From Trematomus loennbergii (lineage: Eukaryota; Chordata; Actinopteri; Perciformes; Nototheniidae), in NCBI GenBank assembly GCA_012861695.1, contig JAAOOA010000192.1, positions 50,001 through 114,000 of the forward strand: a stretch of DNA of 64,000 nt. The letters are read 5' to 3'. Each line of letters begins with the position of its first letter. Within the stretch, counting starts at the first letter, position 1. The position numbers and the translations under genes were made by a program. This document shows positions 32,849-44,631 of the stretch, one piece after another. The notes beneath the pieces are model-generated. The model ran no database searches. It worked only from the letters and a program-made list of their open reading frames with translations, and had not been told where the DNA came from.

Positions 32849-34689
32849 AATCTCATCTGTTCTTTTACTGAGTTTGACACACTAACAAGTATAACATAGG
32901 GCCGTATAGAGGCGGTGGTCTGACCAGCAGTTTTGAGTGTGGGTTCAAAAAAGTTGCATCCAATGCAGAGCCGTGAAGTTAGCATAGACTCGTTTGACCA
33001 TTTAAGACAGACCCACCTAAACCCTTACCTGGGTACCATTAAATCAGCAGCTTCAGGAGCAGCAGATTCTGGGCTTTGCCTGTGCTCAGGTTCGAGGAAC
33101 AGCAGACAAACAGGTACTGTAAGCATCTCAAAGTAGGTGTTTGTTACAGAAAGCATGTCAAAACAGGCACAAGGCACAACCCTTATATGACAGAGGACAT
33201 ATTCTGGATTCAAAATATCCATCTCATGTTTGTGATACGATTTATAAAGTCAAATCCAACAAACTGCTTACTTGGAATGACAAATCAACACAGGGTAACA
33301 ATGACTTCAGGCACCTCATTGTGTGTAATTTAAGGGAAAGCCCACCGGGACATAAGGCCCCCCTAGGGACAGAGGGGCCCCAGGGAGCTCCCACTGCGGG
33401 ACAGATGGACCCACAGGGGGCGGCTCGCCTCCGTCCCTGCAGAGCGTGTAGCGGAATGTTACTGAACTAAAAACATTCTCTAAAACCAACATATGGACAC
33501 AAATCTCTGACAGGAGCACACAGACTCTCAATCAGCTGAGAACTCCTGCAGCTTTATTAATGTGGCTTCACCAGCAACACCAGAGATACATCTAACAAGC
33601 AGGAACCATGGAGAGATTCTGGAAACACATTCTGAAGAATTTAAGACATAGACACAACACAACACAGATTTGTAAAGGATTGGAATATAACCATCAGCTG
33701 CATTATAAGAATTTGAGGATGGATTAAAAGTGTTTCTCTGCTGAACCTTGAGACAACAGAAGACTATTGTTTCACAACTGCTTTATAGTGTTTGACAATT
33801 AGCAGTGTTTCTTCATGTTTAATATATGTATGGTTCGAGACAGATGTCAGAACAGCAGGATGTGAATAGCTATTGAAAGACTGCAGAGATGTGTTTTTAC
33901 TGACGGCAGGATGAATCCAGCTGTCAGTATTTTTGTACGCGTTGGCCGTCCTCCACATGATGAACTCATGAGAAAAATCCTTGAAATTGGTTCAACTCTT
34001 ACTTAACCACTGCCAGCTGTGTGATTGGATTGTTGTATATAAGCTTCTTATATTTCATGGGGGAATTGTAAGTGAAAAACAAACAAGTAAGATAGGATAA
34101 GAATGCAGTTTTGTCTTCAGAAGAATCTGAACACAGCTACTAACCATCATTGTTTCCTTTGATGTCAAATGTCTAATACATTATGTTTTCTACATTTTTC
34201 AATCTGATCTGAACTTTTGAGTAGAGTGACAATGAAAATTATAGCAGGGTTTATTTAAATAATTCAGTTTTTTTGGTGTCAGTTCCCTATGGAAGAGGTG
34301 TGCTGGGTGAAACATCGGGAGAGCAGTCTGGATCTGAAAGGAGATGATTGTGATCGTAGTTTCCCGCCAGTCCTCCCGGCTGGGCTCTGCGGCGTGTGGA
34401 GTGAAAGAGAAGACAGGTGGAAGGCAGAATGCTGATGGATTGCATCATTGTCTGGGGTGGGGGGGTGGGGGCGCAGGTGTGAACTGTTTTCTTCATTGTG
34501 AGCTGATAACATGTACTGCAGATGATCTCCATATGCTGTCTGGTCTGGGGTACACTGTCAGACACTTTATCAGGGCTGTTTGAGGGGGGTCGGGCAAAAA
34601 TATCTAAATTAGAAATATTAAAGTTCGGATTTTTAAGGTTACCATCCTGGTTAATTTGACAACACTGGTCTCAACTGTAGGTTATACAT
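32849..34689. other. Spacer, no gene recognised
   Basis: A GC-rich stretch at 33330-33440 contains GGACAGAGGGGCCCCAGGGA-like sequence. No clear exon. Otherwise AT-rich without recognised repeats. Confidence 0.4.
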
Positions 34690-34800
34690 TACATGATCCT
34701 CATGTATTTACATTACATTACATGTTACTTGTTAGACGCTTTTATCCAAAGCGACTTACATACTCAATACTGTGGGCAATCCCAGGAGCAAAAATGTATG
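34690..34800 (-). mobile_element. SINE tail fragment
   Basis: Reversed it reads TAAGTCGCTTTGGATAAAAG then CGTCTAACAAGTAACATG, the tail seen at 7615-7785. Confidence 0.55.
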
Positions 34801-34829
34801 TACAACATCATGTTGTATTATTATTCTAG

Positions 34830-36105
34830 GTTCAAGGTTCAAGGTTCTTTATTGTCAAACTAACATAGCTACAGAGTAATTATGTCGTTGAAAATATTAG
34901 GTCACAGGCTTCTCCAACAATGCAACACGATAATACAGATAAGCAGACAATATTGATATAATATATATAAAATATACTATATAAAAGTAATACAAAAAGA
35001 AAAATAGTTTATAAAAAGTGAGAAAAAAAAAGTGGAATAGTGCAATACGAGTCTATATACAAGTTATTGGAATGATATTAGATAATAGATAAATAGTTAC
35101 TAAGTAGCAGATGAATGTTATGAAATTGTTTCAGCAGTTCAGTTGTTTAACAGTCTTATTGCCTGCGGGATGAAGCTGTCTCTGAATCTGGTTTTTTTGT
35201 TCGGATGCTGTGGTAACGCCTGCCAGACGGCAGCAGACTGAACAGTTTGTGGCTGGGGTGATGGGGGTCTTTTATAATCCTGAGGGCTTTCTTCCTGAGC
35301 CGCTGGGAGTAAAGGTCCTCCATGGATGGCAGCTCCATCCTGGTGATGTTCTGTGCAGTTTTCACCACCCTCTGTAAAGTCTTACGATCGAGGGCGGTGC
35401 AGCTGCCGTACCAGGCCGTGATGCAGCCAGTCAGGATACTCTCTATGGTGCACCTGTAGAAGTTGCAGAGTATCCTGGAATCCATTTTGAACCTCCTCAG
35501 CCTGCGGAGGAAGAAGAGCCGCTGTCGAGCTTTCTTGGTGATGGGTGGTGTGAAGAGTCCATGTCAGGTCCTCAGTGATGTGGACCCCAAGGAACCTGAA
35601 GCTGCTGACTCTCCAACAATGGCGGAGTCCGGGATAGCGGGGTTTAGCCAAGTCTCGGTGAGAATGAACACGTTACAGTTCTTAATGTCCCGTTGAAAAG
35701 CAATCCGACTTCTGAGTTCATCTAGCTTATTTTCAATCGATTGAACATTAGCCAGAAGAATACTCGGAAGAGGGGGTCGGTTTTCTCGTTTCCTCAGTCT
35801 GACCAGCAACCCGGCGCGGGTCCCCCGCTTGGTCTTCCTCCTGCGTCTCTCACAACAGGTAGCCATGGCGAATCTCCATTGTCTGTTGGTGGGTTATTGT
35901 CCATGAAGTTTCGGATGTGAATAAGTTCCTCTCTGCTATAGTGTATAGCAGAGTTGGTGCGGTCGGCTTGCATGTTGCGAACCATGTTAAAAGTAAAACG
36001 GCAAAAAGTAAATAAACACCCACAAAATACGAAAAAGGGCAAAGTTGGAGAGGAGCCAAAAGACAATGCGGCCATCTTCACCGGCGCATCCTTTATCTTT
36101 TCTAG
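34830..36105 (-). mobile_element. LINE with large internal deletion
   Basis: The 3' tail (34830-34860 reversed) is TTGACAATAAAGAACCTTGA with repeated ACCTTGAACC. The 5' end near 36105 reversed starts GATAAAGGATGCGCCGGTGA and carries the start of the endonuclease ORF. Only about 1.27 kb remains of a usual 4-5 kb. Confidence 0.78.
35156..35866 (-). pseudogene. LINE protein: endonuclease start fused to RT end
   Basis: ATG 35866 opens MATCCERRRRKTKRGTRAG, then LPSILLANVQSIENKLDELR and NVFILTETWLNPAIPDSAI (endonuclease start). At about 35622 this joins, in a different frame, to SSFRFLGVHITEDLTW, the C-terminal RT region, followed by MDSRILCNFYRCTIESILTG, WYGSCTALDRKTLQRVVKTA and KLFSLLPSGRRYHSI. 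The catalytic RT core is absent. This family is found widely in fish genomes. Confidence 0.78.
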
Positions 36106-37679
36106 AGTCTATTGTAGAGTATTGTGGAGTATTTAAATGATTCAGTATTTTTGAAATGTCTTTTCTACTGAATATGGAAATATCTGCTGTTAATTTTAAT
36201 TAACAGTAACTAACCCTAACTACTGAATCCTGAACAAAAATTGACTGCTGACCCAACAAAAAAGTTTGGACTTGGTAAAGCAACCAGACCTTGCTTTATG
36301 AAATCAATTTCCAATAGGAGACACAGTCATTGTATGGCACAGCTGATCGTACTGTATTTCCTGACCAACATTTCAGTTTTACCATATTTTGCATGTTGGA
36401 TTTTAATATAATGAAGTATTTCTTCTCGATGCAAGAGCTCACAGACCCTGTTGGATTTAGCAACTTTCTGCTGCTGGCTAGATACTGCTACGGACTTGAT
36501 ATAGAAGATGTGTGCTTTTTTTCCCCAAAGCCTGTATCCTAACTGTATAGAGACTTCCACATTCACACACTTCATGTGTCAAAGGTGGTGACTGCCAATA
36601 ATGATTAACCTGAGCGTCTCTACCTCCGCTGTCAGTGTAAAGGTGTTCAGTTCCACTCAGCTCCCAGTAATGATGCTGTGGGAGTGTAAACCAATCAGTC
36701 AGACTCTAGATTTGTCTATAAATCCATATCTTATATTTGAATTGGTTGCCATTACTCTGTAGGATCATTTTAATTTCTCACGACTTGACTGGTTCTTCTC
36801 ACAGGTGATTTAATTAAATAATTTAAAAACATGAAGCCCCCAATCTTCCATATCCATCAATATTTTCCTCCTGCTCTTTTAAAGCAGTCAGTGGAGCGTG
36901 CAAACCTAATTGAGCACTTTGCAGTTTCCCCCTCTGGAAATCCTGTGAGCCAAACTCATCAACCAGGCGAGTATTCAACAAGGGGCAGCCCCTCCTCCTG
37001 TCAATCAAAGCTGTGCTCTTCATACAGCAGAGGCTCAGTTTGGGAAGATGCTCTGATGAATGGAGATGCAGAGATTATGTTGAAATGGAATGGAAACAGT
37101 TTCTATTCTGGGAGAGGTGAACATTTGAGCAGTCTAAGCCAACCTTCATACATAAGAATTAAGTAACGCAGATATTGTTACGCTGAAATAATGCGTTCAT
37201 GTGATTGGAGCTTATGGGCATATATTAATAATATATACAGTATAAGCTTAATTTATAAAACACATTTCATACAGCGTGCAGCTCAAAGTGCTTTGACAAA
37301 TTGGCACATAAAACAAATTAAAACAGAACGGAACAAGAACATTCCCCTCACATCAGATGGTAAGAGCTTTTTGGAAACATGCAGCCTAAAAGTGATAAGT
37401 TTGATAATCAAAATAAAAAATACAATAAATTAAATAATGATTCCCTCTCAGAAAAATTAAGGAAGACATCAGACAAAATGAATAGATACAATAAAATATT
37501 AAACCTATAAAAAAATATATATATAATTATACCAATTTAAAAGGTAATGTCGGTTATAAAACTGTTAAATAAATAGCTAACACTTTTTTGATAGTCCATC
37601 TGTTGACACTCTATAAGTCATCTAGTTGGGTCATCTCCAGCAATTCTGTGACCGTGGAGAGCGGAGGTCTTCTCAGTGG
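36106..37679. other. Spacer, no gene recognised
   Basis: Contains a fragment CATACAGCGTGCAGCTCAAA near 37268 like a dispersed fish repeat tail. The forward frame 36831-37166 has no known motif. Confidence 0.4.
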
Positions 37680-37687
37680 ATTTGTAA

Positions 37688-38500
37688 TAGGGATGTCCCG
37701 ATCACCTTTTTTTGCTCCCGATCCGATTCCGATCATTTGATTTTGACAATCTGCCGATACCGATTTTTCCCGATCCGATCTTTATGCAATGCATTAAGAG
37801 AAAAAAAGGTAACAGATAACGGCTGGTCATCCAACGCGATGAATTCAGCTATCTTGGCTGTTATTTTGTTGGCCTTTTCACTGTTCTGGGGCAGTTTCTC
37901 TTTCCTTTTAAAAGTCTCTGAAAGTGTCGGTTGTTTCAGTGCCGTTACCTGAGTGGCCGCTGTGTACTCGTCGTGTTGTTGTTGGTGTTTGTATTAGATT
38001 GGTCGTGTTGAACGTAGCTCTGTTCTTTCCACCATGCGGAACCTCCGCCTTGCAAACATTGCATCTGGCTGTTACACTGCCTTCACTTTCAATTTTATAA
38101 TACTTCCAAACTCCTGACATTTTCTCTGTCCGACTCCCGAGGCACCAGCTGAACGTAGCCTCTCGTTAGCTTACTGCTACTATTAGACACTGCGCCCTGC
38201 CCACTCTGTTGCCAGATTTGAGAGAAATAAGCAACCAGGTCTATGAAAACAAGCCCAAAAGAAGCAACACATACATGATGTTGTGTAATTTTAAACCAAA
38301 ACTAAGGCCTCAGGATGACTTTAAGACGTGAACATGGTCATTTTTGTTTTGTAACATTAAATAAATAAAAACATTTTATATAAAAAAAACAAAAAAAAAA
38401 AAAATCCCGATCCCCGATTTTTTTCTCCCGATTCCGATCTTTTGAAAATCACGTGATCGGCTCCGATCCCCGATCACGTGATCGGATCGGGACATCTCTA
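37688..38500 (-). mobile_element. hAT element (ZBED type), internally deleted, perfect TSD
   Basis: Ends TAGGGATGTCCCGATC (left) and TAGAGATGTCCCGATC (right, reversed) with ATTTGTAA on both sides (37680-37687, 38501-38508). Both ends carry many CCGATC motifs. Only the N-terminal part of a transposase gene remains, on the minus strand. 813 bp. Confidence 0.9.
37795..38120 (-). pseudogene. BED zinc-finger N-terminus of a hAT transposase
   Basis: ATG 38120 opens MSGVWKYYKIESEGSVTARC then NVCKAEVPHGGKN and TTNLIQ, a BED-type finger (W.Y/F...A.C..C....TTNL..H) that binds the transposon ends. After a frame change, KITAKIAEFIALDDQPLSV near 37830-37880 is the block after the finger. The catalytic domain is deleted. 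Confidence 0.8.
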
Positions 38501-38510
38501 ATTTGTAATC

Positions 38511-39039
38511 TATGAAGGGTTTAAAAAAGAAAAAGCCCCCATGCCCCTCGCAAAAATGCGGGCAACATTTTTTAGAGCCCTAAATCCAAAATTAGCTTTT
38601 CAATGTTTTGGCCTACAATGTTGTTCAATACATGGTTTCTCGTACTTTTTGGGTTGAGGAATTCATATTTGATGTTGTTTTGATGATTTGACCTATATTT
38701 GACCTTCAAATCCAAGATGGCCGCCAATCAGCTCCAAAAGGTCGATTTTTCAACGTTGTCGTAGAGCCTTCATATTAGGCTCTAATGAAAGCTATGCTCA
38801 TGGTGAGTTGAGTTATAAACAGTAAAACAACAAGTAAGTACACAGAGGTCATCTCAGAGGTAAAAAAGGTCAACATTTGTGGCTGATGAGAAACAAACCG
38901 TAGCTCTCTATGCTCACAAATGTCTCATTATGGTCACTCATTTATGAATGAATTCAGTTGAATTTGATGACAAATGTGTTTAATAGAATACAAGGTATTA
39001 CACAAGTAATTTAACAAGGCATTTAAATTGAATAGACCG
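38511..39039. other. Spacer, no gene recognised
   Basis: Contains CCAAGATGGCCGCCAATCAG and other mixed sequence; no coding segment recognised. Confidence 0.35.
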
Positions 39040-39126
39040 CTACTCTTCATCTGAATCTGTTGAACCTCCACACTCACTCATCTCATCATCGCTACTCTCA
39101 TCAGAAAAGTCAGTACGTGTGAGCTG
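39040..39126 (-). pseudogene. Exon-like acidic C-terminus, source unknown
   Basis: The minus strand has an acceptor-like CTGCAG after a T-rich run, then 28 codons starting QLTRTDFSDESSDDEMSECG and ending STDSDEE and a stop (39040-39042). Dense Asp/Glu/Ser tails like this end many nuclear and transposon proteins. No partner exon identified. It may be the last exon of a transposase relic or may be chance. Confidence 0.3.
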
Positions 39127-39671
39127 CTGCAGATTTTTACAGTTTAATAATTATAAATAAAATAAACAACGAAACTTGACCAACAGAAGAACATTACATT
39201 ATTGATCTACCCTGAGACCAAGGTCAACCTTTAAAAACAGGAAGACCCTTCCCCCCCCCCACAACAACGTTCAACCCAGGGCTCTCGACTAATTTTTTCA
39301 CCATCCTCCCGGAACCGCCCCGAAATACAATCTAAGCCGTCCCGAAATTAATGTGGACCGTCCCGAATTTAAAATATTAGTTTTTCTACATTATCATTAG
39401 TTAAAATCATTCAAAGTTACCTTTAACATAAATACAACATCATACAAATCATTAGATGATAATTCATCGACCTTTTTATTTGAGTAAATCAGTCAAACAC
39501 ATAAACAAATAATATATTTTAAAAACACACAAACAAGAAAGTTACTCCAAATGTAATCCAATCAAGTCCCATCCAATTAACAAAAATCCAACACTCTGTC
39601 CTGAAGACAGAACCCAGAGTAACCAGTAACCAGGATGACTGTAACACAGTCAGGAGACCTTGACATATTAA

Positions 39672-41052
39672 TTAGTCTTGGAACTGGGGCCTTCTGGTCC
39701 TGCAGCCACTACTCCACCACTTGGTGACCGCTTTCTCTGCATTGAATTGCTGTGCAGGAGGGCCATGAACTGAGATGTGCAGGAGGAAGCTAAGCATCTC
39801 GTTAGACAAGCAAGACCTCCAGTCTGACTTAATTCTCTTCATGCTGGAGAATCCACGCTCGCAGCAAGATGAACTCATGGGGAGCACTTGTGTGATCTCC
39901 ACTATGACCTTCATTTGCTTAAACTGGTCTTCCCTTCCAATATCACCCGTAAGTAGCCTCTGCCACAGCACCTGGGGTTCAATGTGCCTGTAGTGACGCT
40001 GTACGAGGACTTTCAGGTCAAGCCACTCTCTCTTAGCTGCCTCTCCAGAAGTAAAGTCCCAGCATTCTGCAAGGATGGATTGGAAATGCTCCATGAATTC
40101 AATGAGCTCAGCATTGCCAAATGTCGCCAGTTCAGCTGTGTCTTCTGGCCAGTTAGACAGATCAAAGAGGGTGGAGGTTGCCTTCAGAATCCCTGTCTCC
40201 AGATTCCCAAAGCGTGCTGACAGAAACCTACACAGGTCGTTAATGAGGTGGAGCTTTAGTGAGTTGAAGGTGGAATTGTCCGTTTCCCTCCTGTTGAGCT
40301 GGACATTCTGCCAGGTGTTTCCAGGTCCAACCTCATCCAGTACCTTCTGGAGCCTTGGGCCTGGGTCTGTCTAGGTTTGTAATAAAAGGAAAGAAAAACA
40401 TTTTACTCATTGTAATCCATAAAATGAAAACGTTTTAAAGTATGTTATATTGTGACTATAATAATAAATATTTGAAATGTGTATAATATATGGAATATTT
40501 ACTATGATGATGTTGATAATGTCTAGACTTCCAGGCGTACATTATTGACATTTAAAATATTTCTTATTATATAATAACAGCACAAAATACTTCCACAGTT
40601 TTTCAATAATATAATCACAAATGACATATCTTTACAGTTTTTCATATTTAGGGATTATATAAATACCAGTTTTACCAATTCCTATATATTCAATTGTTAA
40701 TGTTCAACAATTAATACAAAAAAGTGTTACTGACCTGCATGGCTACAAGTGACAATGTTGTCGTTTGTAGTCCATCAGAGACCATCTGCAAGGTCAGTCC
40801 ATCCCTCTGAAACAGCAGGCTGAGCTGCTTCAGCTCCTGAAGAATGTCCAACACCAAGTGAATGAACATCATCATCTTGTACTGTGTCAGGGACCAATGA
40901 ATGGCACGTGCTCTCCCTTTCATTAAGGCACTAGCCTCCCTGTCATTCGGATCACTAGCATGGTTCTCAAAGTGAACCAGGGTAACTTTGAAGTTTTTCA
41001 CCAAACCTTCAAGGGCCCTGGACATATGTGGAAGCCATCTTGGCTTCAGATA
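39672..41052 (-). CDS. hAT transposase, C-terminal half, two exons, open frame
   Basis: Exon a (to 40735) reads LKPRWLPHMSRALEGLVKNF and QYKMMMFIHLVLDILQEL; exon b (40370 to the stop at 39672-39674) starts TDPGPRLQKVLDEVGPG and ends with the dimerisation block LPMSSSCCERGFSSMKRIKS plus LLHISVHGP. The intron 40371-40734 has donor CAG|GTCAGT and acceptor ACCTAG, and the junction is phase 0. No stop or frameshift from 41052 to the end, about 330 codons. An in-frame TAA at 41053-41055 marks the join to foreign sequence, so the N-terminal DNA-binding and first catalytic parts are gone. It is most likely a recently truncated transposase of the ZNF862/KIAA1586-like group; domestication is possible but not shown. 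Confidence 0.72.
40371..40734 (-). other. Intron of the hAT transposase gene
   Basis: GT-AG on the minus strand, AT-rich, with stops in all frames; flanking exons join in phase 0. Confidence 0.65.
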
Positions 41053-41846
41053 TTAGAGGGATATTTTTCAAGTTTGTAATACTCTTATCAACATATGAGT
41101 AGACAAATATGCTTTATATGTTTGTTTATTATCATTTGAACAATGACAAATATTCTCATGAATATTAAACACAACAACCTCTGAACATTACAAATATTCG
41201 CCTCAATTCAACCTGGAACCTCTCTCATACAATAATACAACAGTGTTGTGTGTGTGTGCGTGTGCGTGCGTGCGTGCGTGTGTGTAGGCACTGTGATAGA
41301 TCGTTGGAGCTATGTGCAGCTCAAGGCATATATGCTCGAACGGGAGCTGCCTGGACGCTGCAATCATGTTGCGCGCACTATCCGTGCTGAGTGTGCTGAC
41401 TTTTCGTACAATGTCCCACTGTCTGGCTACCTGCATAAAGTCAAGTGCTCGGCGCAGTTTTCGGCGAAATGTCACTCCTCTGTTTTCATTGAAACAGCTC
41501 ATTATATCCGTTTGCGCAGCTAGCTAGCACCAGATGCTAACAACAACAACAACAACAACACGTAAGGTGTGCCTCGCTCGCGCCACACATACACACACCC
41601 TCCGGTCCTCCCGATGGCCAGTCCGGGCCTGCCGGTGAGCGTGGAAGTGTGGTCTGCCACAAGCGGGCGGCAGGAGCGGGGCTGTCAGCATCAGCTTGTA
41701 GATGGTATTTTACACTCGATGCGCTCTGAAACTACGGGGCGGCCGAGGACAAAAATACACATGCGTTAATCGCGTTAAAAATAATTAGTGGCGTTAATTT
41801 TATTTTTTGCGTTAACGCGTTATTAACACGTTAACTTGACAGCCCT
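41053..41846. mobile_element. hAT element of the GCTGTCAAGTTAACG family, left end lost
   Basis: The right end reversed is TAGGGCTGTCAAGTTAACGT, the terminus seen at 61117. The left part 41053-41200 matches the reverse of 61650-61780 (AATACTCTTATCAACATATG, GTTTGTTTATTATCATTTGA). The other terminus is missing, so this copy is cut where it meets the preceding hAT. Confidence 0.7.
41244..41286. repeat. (TG/CG)n microsatellite
   Basis: Alternating TG and CG dinucleotides. Confidence 0.85.
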
Positions 41847-41849
41847 AGT

Positions 41850-43060
41850 AAAAACCTATAAAACCTATGAAATAAATAAAACAATATACAAATAAATGAA
41901 TAATACAAACTACAAGACCATTTTAAAGGAGGGTGTCACTAATAAAAAGCAAATCTTAAAAGATGTGTCTTCAGCTGTCTTTTGGCCTCGCTGATATTTC
42001 TGATATTCAGACTTCACTGTTATAAAATAAATATCCAATTGTTGGGAAAATACTGAATGTACTCTTCTAATATCAGAGTAGCACATGATAACAAAGGCCC
42101 TACGTAGCTGTGTACGTAACAGGATATGATTACCTAGAAGAGCATCAGGACACACTGTTTTAGGAATATGATAGCTATGTGACAACAATTCAGCCTCTAT
42201 GGAGATAGACATATGACTGTCATGTTTATTGCTTATGCAGGCCTTAGCTAATCTGAACTAAAACATTGAATACTGCTTTGAACCGGTATTCTGCATCTTG
42301 TGACTGAATAACACCCTCTTTTGTATTTAAGCATGTCAAGGACACTATTCAAGGTACTATTTGTCCCATGCAGCCTGTGTGTGATGGCTACTTCCATTCT
42401 TGCAAGGAAAATAAATACATGTATCCTGATAGTGAAGATCAAGCCGGTGACGAGTGATATTTTTCTAACACCAATCACAAACTGCAGATTCTCTTTCTGA
42501 CTTGGAGTGTCTGCTCCTCCGGTGGCAACATCCACTGACGTAGGATGTTTTTAAATGTGACTGAACCCGGCCCTCAGGCCTGCTTCAGGTGAGAGAGGAT
42601 GCTAAAATGTGCTGAACCTACACTGATGATGAACCCTTTCATGTCAGTCTGGATGGAGGGCAGGCTGTGAAATTCATGGAATGCAGGGAGGAAATAAGCC
42701 TCTGGTCCTATTGGATTGAAGTGGAATTATTTGAGCTTTCAGTGTTCCCTATAGCAGCTCAGAATATATGGTTTAAATTATAGTTGCAGCTTTTTCGTCA
42801 GCAGCAGAAAGCCCTATGCAAAATATTTGCTGCGTCAGACTAGTTGTGTGATGTGGACAATATGTCCCTCCAGTACAGTATATAGTTTATCTACACATTG
42901 AGGAAACATTGCAAGTTGGTGATGAAGGCAGAACATTAATAATTCAGACTAGAATTAAGTTTGAAGGTCATCATGTTTTATATGAACATTTTCCCAGTGA
43001 TGTTTAGTTTGGGAATTTTGTGTCAATACCTAATTAAGTTATTTAGACACAATTAACACT
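41850..43060. other. Spacer, no gene recognised
   Basis: Several short open frames, no motifs recognised. Confidence 0.4.
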
Positions 43061-43783
43061 TATAGTTTCATGTCTTGATACATAAGGATAGATCATATTT
43101 GTTAAGTGTTATTATGGGATAATTACTATTCTTGTGGTACTACTGCCTTATTAGGCCCATATTGAGCAGAGCATATTAAGACCAAAACTCATGTACAACA
43201 ACTTCCTTACTTGCAATAACTAAGCACTAATAAGAGGGTTGTTGAGAAAAAACTTTCAACTAATGGCTTATTACTTGTAGAATATGGTCATGTAGAATAA
43301 GGCATTAATAAGTGTTTTATAATGACTAATATTATTATCACAACAGTAGCTCACAGGAGAGGACGCTGGCGTTGCTTGTTCGCCGCTTCTCCGTCTGCGT
43401 TTTAACTTATTTTTAGCCTTTATTGAGTTTTATTCTTTTTTCTGTACTCTCTTAAAACTGTGTTTTAACACTTTGTCTCGTTTAGCTTCGTTGTTTTTAG
43501 CCCTGCAAGCCTGACAATCTTCACAGCCTACCACCTGTGATACGGCTGAAGTCTCCATACCTGCTACGCTGTAGCTAGCCACCTACGGTCATCGCCTCCG
43601 TGGATTTTCTGCCCAGTTCTTCAACCTCTGAGACACTGTTGGATTTCCCTGCCTCCACCAAGCATCTCTTGGGGACTTCCCGGACAGTCCAGCCTCGCTG
43701 TCCCGGGTTGAATAGCCTCTGCCTGGTCCGCTGCTTCTTAGCCAGCTAGCCCGCACCCGGCTCCCCGGCTGGTCTTCATTGGC

Positions 43784-44059
43784 ATGGAAATAAAACACAA
43801 TATATCCTCGAAACTCCTCACCTACAACTGTCATGAATTTCCTGGACATTCTGTTGCCAAAAAAGGACATGATTTTATATCTCGCCCGCGTTACATCCAC
43901 AGAAGCTCACGGCGAAAGTTTGTTTATTGTGGGAGCACCGGCAGCATCCCGTCGCTCGTGACTGAGGGACGCACTGGCGCATCTCGGGTGCGTCATCGGA
44001 ACGCTGCCGCTCATGGGACTTGTCACCATCTGCTTCGCGCTGTGGACAATCTTCCATAA
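43784..44059 (+). pseudogene. N-terminal part of the L2 ORF
   Basis: An open frame from ATG 43784 (MEIKHNISSKLLTYNCHEFP) ends at 44059. It sits where the L2 protein begins in relation to the leader. It lacks the endonuclease motifs, which would lie in the part replaced by later insertions. Confidence 0.4.
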
Positions 44060-44090
44060 ACGATCGTTTACTCCGTCCTCTGCAAAAACG

Positions 44091-44468
44091 TGTGGTAGCC
44101 TGTGAAGCTGACCGTTGAGCGGACCGACCAAGCAAGGAGGCAGAGGCAGAACGTCCAAAATACAACCCGGTATGGGCATTTATTACTCACGGGCACATGA
44201 CACAGCCTCAATCTCGCTGTTCACAAGAGCAGTCACCAGCCACAAGGATATCACACCCCTAACAAAACAGGAAACACAGAGCCTAAATACCCACACTAAT
44301 TAACCCAACAAGACACAGGTGACGGGGGAGAGACAACACAGGGCACCAGGTGAACATAATCAGGAGCAACAGACATGGGGAAAGGGAACACTTTTCAAAA
44401 TAAAACACATGTGCAATATACAAAGCCCGAAGCCGTCAGTCCACAGTGACGAAGCCATCTTCGTCACA
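44091..44468 (-). mobile_element. Probable LTR (antisense)
   Basis: Minus strand starts TGTGACGAAGATGG and ends GGCTACCACA, with AATAAA near 44175. It is preceded on the minus strand by a purine run (GGAAGGAGGAAA), like a polypurine tract. No matching 5-bp flanks were found, so the call is tentative. Confidence 0.4.
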
Positions 44469-44631
44469 TTTCCTCCTTCCTCTCCCGAAAGAGAACAGTA
44501 CCTTATTCCTGCGACACTTATTGAGCTTGGCCATTTTGCTCTCCTCCAGGTGTCTCCACTCCGCCCGGTGTTTCTGCTTCCCCTTGTGCCGCATGGTTTC
44601 CTCAGGGGGGGGCGTGAAGTCGGAAGGAAGC

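Larger units (their letters stand above)
39277..41052 (-). mobile_element. hAT element, 5' part lost
   Basis: The minus-strand 3' end is CAGGGCTCTCGAC (reading rightwards from 39277), a hAT-type terminus. The minus-strand transposase C-terminal half follows upstream. At about 41052 the sequence changes to a different hAT element, so the 5' part and TIR are missing. Confidence 0.65.

Noticed and set aside
33330..33470. Collagen-like reading with GTEGPQGAP and DPQGA
   Set aside because: Glycine does not recur every third residue over the segment and there is no splice-bounded exon, so chance GC-rich coding is more likely.
40075..40374. Plus-strand open frames over the hAT transposase exon
   Set aside because: They are antisense shadows of the minus-strand coding exon, whose motifs and splice sites are clear.
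44091..44594. A 52-codon minus-strand frame running from an internal ATG (44594) into the LTR-like sequence
   Set aside because: The frame crosses a good splice donor at 44501; the exon-like reading ending there explains it better.
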